DNA of 64,000 nucleotides, from NCBI RefSeq assembly GCF_904849725.1, contig NC_058518.1, positions 9,754,147 to 9,818,146 on the forward strand, read 5' to 3'. The notes beneath the pieces were generated by a model that saw nothing but the letters and a program-made list of their open reading frames with translations, had not been told where the DNA came from and ran no database searches. The number at the start of each line of letters is the position of its first letter. Position 1 is the first letter of the stretch. Positions 57,686-64,000 of this stretch are shown one piece after another. Origin of the DNA: Hordeum vulgare subsp. vulgare (Eukaryota > Streptophyta > Magnoliopsida > Poales > Poaceae). A program made the translations under genes and the position numbers.

Positions 57686-60600
57686 TTGGCAGAATAGGGC
57701 AAAACGGCGTGTTTTGACGTGTTCCACGTAACTCACCCCGGGGTTCCTGAAACATTCATATCGTAGCGGGACCCAAAATCAGTGAGTAATAGCCTACAAA
57801 AATGGCTACAATAGGCCAAAACTGCGATTTTTGACGAGTTCCCCATAAGCGGACCTCGGGGTTCCCGAAAAGTTCGGGTCACAACGGGACCCAAAATCAG
57901 TGACTAATAACATACAAAACTCGCGGGAATAGGCCACAACTACGAGTTTTCATGAGTTCAACGTAATCGGACCCCGGGGTTCCCAACACGTTCGGATCAC
58001 AGTAGGGCCCAAAATCAGTAAGTAATAGCATACAAAACTTGCCAAAATAGACCAAAATTGCGAGTTTTGACGAGTTCCCCGTAACCGGAACCCGGGGTTC
58101 CCAAAACGTTTCGATCGCAGCGGGAACCAAAATCAGTGAGTAATAGCATACAAAACTGGCCAGAATAGACCAAAACTGCGAGTTTTCACGAGTTCCCCGT
58201 AACAGGACCCCGGGGTTCCCAAAATGTTCGGAGCGCAACGGGAACCAAATTCAGTGAGTAATAGCTTAAAAACTAGGCAGAATAGGCCAAAACTGCGTGT
58301 TTTGACGTATTCCACGTAACCGGACCCTGGGGTTCCCGAAACATTCGTATCGCAACGGACCCAAAGTCAGTGAGTTTTGACGAGTTCCTCGTAAAAGTCC
58401 TCGGGGTTCCTGAAACGTTCGGATCACAACGGGACACAAAATCAGTGACTAATAGCATACAAACCGGCGAGAATAGGCCAAAACTGCCAGTTTTCATGAG
58501 TTCCACGTAATCGGACCCCGGGGTTCCCGAAACATTCGGATCACAGCAGGACCCAATATCAGTGAGTAATAACATACCAAACTGACAAAAATAGACCAAA
58601 ATTGCGAGTTTTGACGAGTCCCCCGTAACAGGACCCCGGGTTCCCAAATGTTCAGATCGCAGCGGTAACCAAAATCAGTGAGTAATAGCTTGCAAAACTT
58701 GGTAAAATAGGGCAAAACTGCGTGTTTTGACGTGTTCCACGTAACTGGACCCCGGGGTTCCCAAAACATTCATATCGCAGCGGGGCCCAAAATCAGTGAG
58801 TAATAGTCTACAAAAATGGCTACAATATGCCGAAACTACGATTTTTGACGAGTTCCCCGTAAGCAGACCTCGGGGTTCCCGAAAAGTTCGGATCATAATG
58901 AGACCCAAAATCAGTAACTAATAACATACAAAACTCGCGGGAATAGGCCACAACTGCGAGTTTTCATGAGTTCCACGTAATCGGACCCCGGGGTTCTCGA
59001 CACGTTCGGATCACAGCAGGACCCAAAATCAGTGAGTAATAGCATACAAAACTGGCCAAAATACACCAAAATTGCGAGTTTTGAGGAGTTCCCCGTAACC
59101 GGACCCCGGGGTTCCTGAAACATTAGGATCGCAGTGGGAACCAAAATCAGTGAGTAATACCATACAAAACTAGCGAGAATAGGCCAAAACTGCGAGTTTT
59201 CATGATTAGTAGCATACAACACTAGGCGAAATAGGCAAAACTGTGAGTTTTGACGAGTTCCCCGCTACCAGACCCTCGGTTCCCAAAATGTTCGGATAAC
59301 AACGGGACCCAAAATCAGTAAGTAATAGCATACGAAACTGGCTGGAATAGGCCAAAACTGTGAGTTTTGACGAGTTCCCCATAACTGGACCCCGGTTTCC
59401 CAAAAGGTTCGGATCGCAGCGGAAACCAAAATCAATGAGTAATAGCATACAAAACTAGCCAAAATAGACCACAATTACGAGTTTTGACGAGTTCCCCGTA
59501 AGCGGACCTCGGCGTTCCCGAAATGTTCAAATCACAACGGGACCCAAATTCAGTGACTAATAGCATACAAAACTGGCGGGAATAGGCCAAAACTGCGAGT
59601 TTTCAAGAGTTCAACGTAACCGGACCCCGGGGTTCCCGACAGGTTCGGGTCACAGCAGGACCCAAAATCAGTGAGTATTAGCATACAAAACTGGCCAAAA
59701 GAGACCAAAACTGCGAGTTTTGATGAGTTCCCCGTTATAGGACCCCGCGGTTCCCAAAATGTTTGGATCACAGCGGAACCAAAATCAGTGAGTAATAGCT
59801 TACAAAACTCGGAAGAATAGGCCAAAACTGCGTGTTTTGACGTGTTCCACGTAAACGGACCCCGGGGTTCCCGAAACATTTGTATCGCAAGGGGACCCAA
59901 AATCAGTGACTGATAGCATACAAAACCGGCGAGAATAGGCCAAAACTGTGGGTTTTCATGAGTTCCACGTAATCGGACCCCGGGGTTCCCGAAACATTCG
60001 GATCACAGCAGGACCTAAAATCAGTCACTAATAGCATTCAAAACATGCCAAAATAGACAAAAACTGCGAGTTTTGACGAGTCCCCCGTAATAGGACCCCG
60101 GGGTTCCCAAAATGTTCGGATCGCAGGGGGAACCAAAATTAGTGAGTAATAGCTTACAAAACTCGGCAGAATAGGCCCAAACTGCGTGTTTTGACGTCTT
60201 CCACGTAACCCGACCCCGGGGTTTCCGAAACATTCGTATCGCAGCGGGACCAAAAATCAGTGAGTAATAGCATACAAAAATGGCCACAATAGGCCAAAAC
60301 TGCGATTTTTGATGAGTTCCTCGTAAGCGGAACTCGGGGTTCCCGAAATGTTTGGATCACAACGGGACCCAAAATCAGTGACTAATAGCATACAAAACTG
60401 GCAGGAATAGGCCACAACTACGAGTTTTCATGAGTTCCACGTAATCGGAACCCGGGGTTCCCGACACGTTCGGATCACAGCAGGACCCAAAATCAGTGAG
60501 TAATAACATACAAAACTGGCCAAAATAGACCAAAATTGCGAGTTTTGACGAGTTCCCCGTAACCGGACCCCGGGGTTCCCAAAATATTCCGATCGCAGCG

Positions 60601-62890
60601 GGAACCAAAATCAGTGAGTAATAGCTTACAAAACTAGGCAGAATAGGCCAAAACCGCGTGTTTTGACGAGTCCCACGTAACCGGACCCCGGGGTTCCTGA
60701 AACAATCGCATCACAGCGGGACCAATAATCGATGAGTAATAGCATACAAAAATGGCCACAATAGGCCCAAACTGCGATTTTTGACGAGTTCCTCGTAAGC
60801 GGACCTAGGGGTCCGTGAAAAGTTCGGATCACAACGGGACCCGAAATGAGTGACTAATAGCATACAAAACTGGCGCGAATAGGCCAGAACTGTGAGTTTT
60901 CATCAGTTCCACATAATCGGACCCCGGGGTTCCCGACACGTTCGGATCACAGCAAGATCCAAAATCAGTGAGTAGTAGCATACAAAACTGGCCAAAATAG
61001 AGCAAAATTGCGAGTTTTGATGAGTTCCCCGTAACCGGACCCCGGGGTTCCCGAAACATTTGGATCGCAGCGGGGAGCAAAATCAGTGAGTAATAGCATA
61101 CAAAACTAGCCAGAATAGGCCAAAAATGCGAGTTTTCATGATTTCCCCTTAATCAGACCCCGGTGTTCCCGAAACGTTCGGATGTCATCGGGACCCAAAA
61201 CCAGTGACTAGTAGCATACAAAATTGGCCGAAATAGGCCAAAACTGTGAGTTTTGACGAGTTCCCCGTAATTGGACCCCGGGTTTCCCAAAACGTTCGGA
61301 TCGCAGCGTAAACCAAAATCAGTAATAGCATACAAAACTGGCCAAAATAGACCAAAATTGCGAGTTTTGATGAGTTCCCCGTAAGCGGACCTCGGGGTTC
61401 CCAAAATGTTCGGATCACAACGGGACCCAAATTCAGTGACTAATAGCATACAAAATTGGCGGGAATAGGCCAAAACTTTGAGTTTTCAAGAGTTCCACGT
61501 AACCGGACCCCGGGGTTCCCGACAGGTTCGGGTCACAGCAGGACCCAAAATCAGTGAGTAATAGCTACAAAACTGGCCAAAATAGACTAAAACTACAAGT
61601 TTTGACGAGTTCGCCGTAACACGATCCCGGGGTTCCCAAAATGTTTGGATCGCAGCTGGAACCAAAATCAGTGAGTAATAGCTTACAAAACTAGGCCGAA
61701 TAGGCCGAAAATGCGTGTTTTGACGTATTCCACGTAACCGGACCCCGGGGTTCCCGAAACATTCGTATCGCAGCGGGACCCAAAATCAGTGAGTTTTGAC
61801 GAGTTCCCCGTAACAGGACCTCGGGGTTCCTGAATGGTTTGGATCACAACGGGACCCAAAATCAGTGACTAATAGCATACAAAACCGGTGAGAATAGGCC
61901 AAAACTGCGAGTTTTCATGAGTTCCACTTAATCGGACCCCGGGGTTCCCAAAATTTTCAGATCACAGCAGGACCCAAAATCAGTTAGTAATAGCATACAA
62001 AACTGGCGAAAATAGACCAAAACTGCGAGTTTTGACGAGTTTCCCGTAATAGGACCCCGGGGTTCCAAAAATGTTCGGATCGCAGCGGGAACCAAAATCT
62101 GTGAGTAATAATATACAAAACTGGCCGGAATAGGCCAAAACTGCAAGTTTTGATGATTTCCCCTTAACCAGACACCGGTGTTTGCGAAACGTTGGATGGC
62201 ATCGGGACCCAAAATAGCATACAAAAATGGCCGGAGTAGGCCAAAACTGTGAGTTTTGACGAGTTCCCCGTAACAAGACCCTAGGTTCCCGAAATGTTCG
62301 GATCGCAGCGGTACCCAAAATCGGTAAGTAATAGCATACAAAACTGGCCAGAATAGACCAAAACTGCGAGTTTTGACGAGTTACCCGTAACAGGACCCAG
62401 GGGTTCCCAAAATGTTAGGAGCGCAACGGGAACCAAAATCAGTGAGTAATAGCTTACAAAACTGGGCAGAATAGGCCAAAACTGCGTGTTTTGACATATT
62501 CCACGTAACCGGACCCTGGGGTTCCCGAAACACTCGTATCGCAACGGACCCAAAACCAGTGAGTTTTGACGAGTTCCTCGTAAAAGTCCTCGGGGTTCCC
62601 GAAACGTTCGGATCACAACGGGACACAAAATCAGTGACTAATAGCATAAAAAACCGGCGAGAATAGGCCAAAACTAAGAGTTTTCATGAGTTCCACGTAA
62701 CCGGACACCGGGGTTCCCGAAACATTCGGATCACAGCAGGACCCAAAATCAGTGAGTAATAACATACAAAACTGACCAAAATAGACCAAAATTGCGAGTT
62801 GTGACGAGTCCCCCGTAACAGGACCCCGGGGTTCCCAAAATGTTCGGATCGCAGCGGGAACCAAAATCAGTGAGTAATAGCTTGCAAAAC
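57686..62890 (+). repeat. Satellite higher-order repeat, copy 2 (5205 bp)
   Basis: Second full copy. It begins at TTGGCAGAATAGGGC (57686), matching 52481 and 62891. Confidence 0.93.
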
Positions 62891-64000
62891 TTGGCAGAAT
62901 AGGGCAAAACGGCGTGTTTTGACGTGTTCCACGTAACTCACCCCGGGGTTCCTGAAACATTCATATCGTAGCGGGACCCAAAATCAGTGAGTAATAGCCT
63001 ACAAAAATGGCTACAATAGGCCAAAACTGCGATTTTTGACGAGTTCCCCATAAGCGGACCTCGGGGTTCCCGAAAAGTTCGGGTCACAACGGGACCCAAA
63101 ATCAGTGACTAATAACATACAAAACTCGCGGGAATAGGCCACAACTACGAGTTTTCATGAGTTCAACGTAATCGGACCCCGGGGTTCCCAACACGTTCGG
63201 ATCACAGTAGGGCCCAAAATCAGTAAGTAATAGCATACAAAACTTGCCAAAATAGACCAAAATTGCGAGTTTTGACGAGTTCCCCGTAACCGGAACCCGG
63301 GGTTCCCAAAACGTTTCGATCGCAGCGGGAACCAAAATCAGTGAGTAATAGCATACAAAACTGGCCAGAATAGACCAAAACTGCGAGTTTTCACGAGTTC
63401 CCCGTAACAGGACCCCGGGGTTCCCAAAATGTTCGGAGCGCAACGGGAACCAAATTCAGTGAGTAATAGCTTAAAAACTAGGCAGAATAGGCCAAAACTG
63501 CGTGTTTTGACGTATTCCACGTAACCGGACCCTGGGGTTCCCGAAACATTCGTATCGCAACGGACCCAAAGTCAGTGAGTTTTGACGAGTTCCCCGTAAA
63601 AGTCCTCGGGGTTCCTGAAACGTTCGGATCACAACGGGACACAAAATCAGTTATTAATAGCATACAAACCGGCGAGAATAGGCCAAAACTGCCAGTTTTC
63701 ATGAGTTCCACGTAATCGGACCCCGGGGTTCCCGAAACATTCGGATCACAGCAGGACCCAATATCAGTGAGTAATAACATACCAAACTGACAAAAATAGA
63801 CCAAAATTGCGAGTTTTGACGAGTCCCCCGTAACAGGACCCCGGGTTCCCAAATGTTCAGATCGCAGCGGTAACCAAAATCAGTGAGTAATAGCTTGCAA
63901 AACTTGGTAAAATAGGGCAAAACTGTGTGTTTTGACGTGTTCCACGTAACTGGACCCCGGGGTTCCCAAAACATTCATATCGCAGCGGGGCCCAAAATCA
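62891..64000 (+). repeat. Satellite higher-order repeat, copy 3 (partial)
   Basis: At least 1110 bp of a third copy, cut by the window end. A few substitutions relative to copy 2 were seen (for example near 63591 and 63650). Confidence 0.92.

Larger units (their letters stand above)
44487..64000 (+). repeat. 118-bp satellite array, pSc119.2-like, about 165 monomers
   Basis: A head-to-tail array that continues past the window end. The monomer of about 118 bp contains ATCAGTGAGTAATAGC, CATACAAAACTGGCC, AAAACTGCGAGTTTTGACG, TTCC(C/A)CGTAA, GGACCCCGGGGTTCCC and CGGATCGCAGCGGGACCC. On the minus strand the core TATTACTCACTGATTTTGG and GGGTCCC lines up with what I remember of the pSc119.2 probe (CTATTACTCACCG...GGGGTCCC). 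That family is a tandem 118-120-bp family of rye, wheat and Aegilops, often subtelomeric or interstitial. Monomers differ from one another by roughly a tenth to a quarter by eye, and fall into recurring variant types. The many minus-strand open frames across monomers are a by-product of the sequence. Confidence 0.93.

Noticed and set aside
44056..63974. Dozens of minus-strand open frames of 60-170 codons across the satellite
   Set aside because: They repeat with the 118-bp monomer in shifting frames, have no start or splice logic, and read as the same peptide in different phases. They are a by-product of low stop-codon density on one strand.
44487..64000. CRISPR-like regular repeats
   Set aside because: The units are adjacent monomers without unique spacers, in plant DNA. 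This is a satellite.
44487..64000. Centromeric satellite
   Set aside because: The monomer does not resemble grass CentO/CRW-type centromere repeats. The similarity recalled is to pSc119.2, which is subtelomeric or interstitial.

Overview
The window looks like nuclear DNA of a Triticeae grass (wheat, Aegilops, rye or barley group). The evidence is a nest of large plant transposable elements that I recognise as Angela/BARE-like Copia, a Sukkula-like LARD, a Sabrina-like Gypsy derivative and a CACTA transposon. It ends in a long tandem satellite array whose monomer resembles the Triticeae 118-bp family pSc119.2. The family names come from memory of their LTR or monomer sequences. The boundaries, target-site duplications (TSDs) and coding motifs are read from the sequence. 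The exact species cannot be decided from this window.

Layout. (1) 1-1997: old low-copy DNA with a candidate terminal exon (387-481) and the 5' end of a plus-strand laccase gene: signal peptide exon, intron 1 with a 41-T run, and part of exon 2. The laccase stops abruptly where a truncated Copia element begins. (2) 1997-14759: degenerate minus-strand Copia element, split in its gag by an 8.6-kb CACTA transposon (5510-14153; perfect 31-bp terminal inverted repeats (TIRs), 3-bp TSD GAA). The CACTA has no recognisable transposase. It carries three multi-exon genes with intact frames: a zf-XS-like zinc finger gene (minus), a GRF-like zinc finger/coiled-coil gene (plus, divergent from the first) and a small basic/acidic protein gene (plus). 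(3) 14760-15164 and 43378-44480: the former contiguous host DNA, with a candidate minus-strand exon whose splice acceptor lies at the TSD TGGAA. (4) 15165-43377: a Sukkula-like LARD with 4.9-kb LTRs and a short non-coding interior. A complete Angela-like Copia (22225-31041, TSD GCCTC) sits in its interior. A gag-only Sabrina-like element (34992-41800, TSD CCTAC) sits in its 3' LTR. (5) 44487-64000: about 19.5 kb of 118-bp satellite running off the window. Its right half is organised as a 5205-bp higher-order repeat present in two full copies and one partial copy, nearly identical.

How the parts relate. There is no operon-like logic. The order of events can be read from the nesting: the laccase was broken by the Copia (or by a deletion beside it), then the CACTA entered the Copia. 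Independently, the LARD split a gene at a splice acceptor and was then hit by Angela and the Sabrina-like element. The Copia elements all carry in-frame stops. The only genes that still read cleanly are the three passenger genes inside the CACTA and the short gag ORF of the Sabrina-like element.
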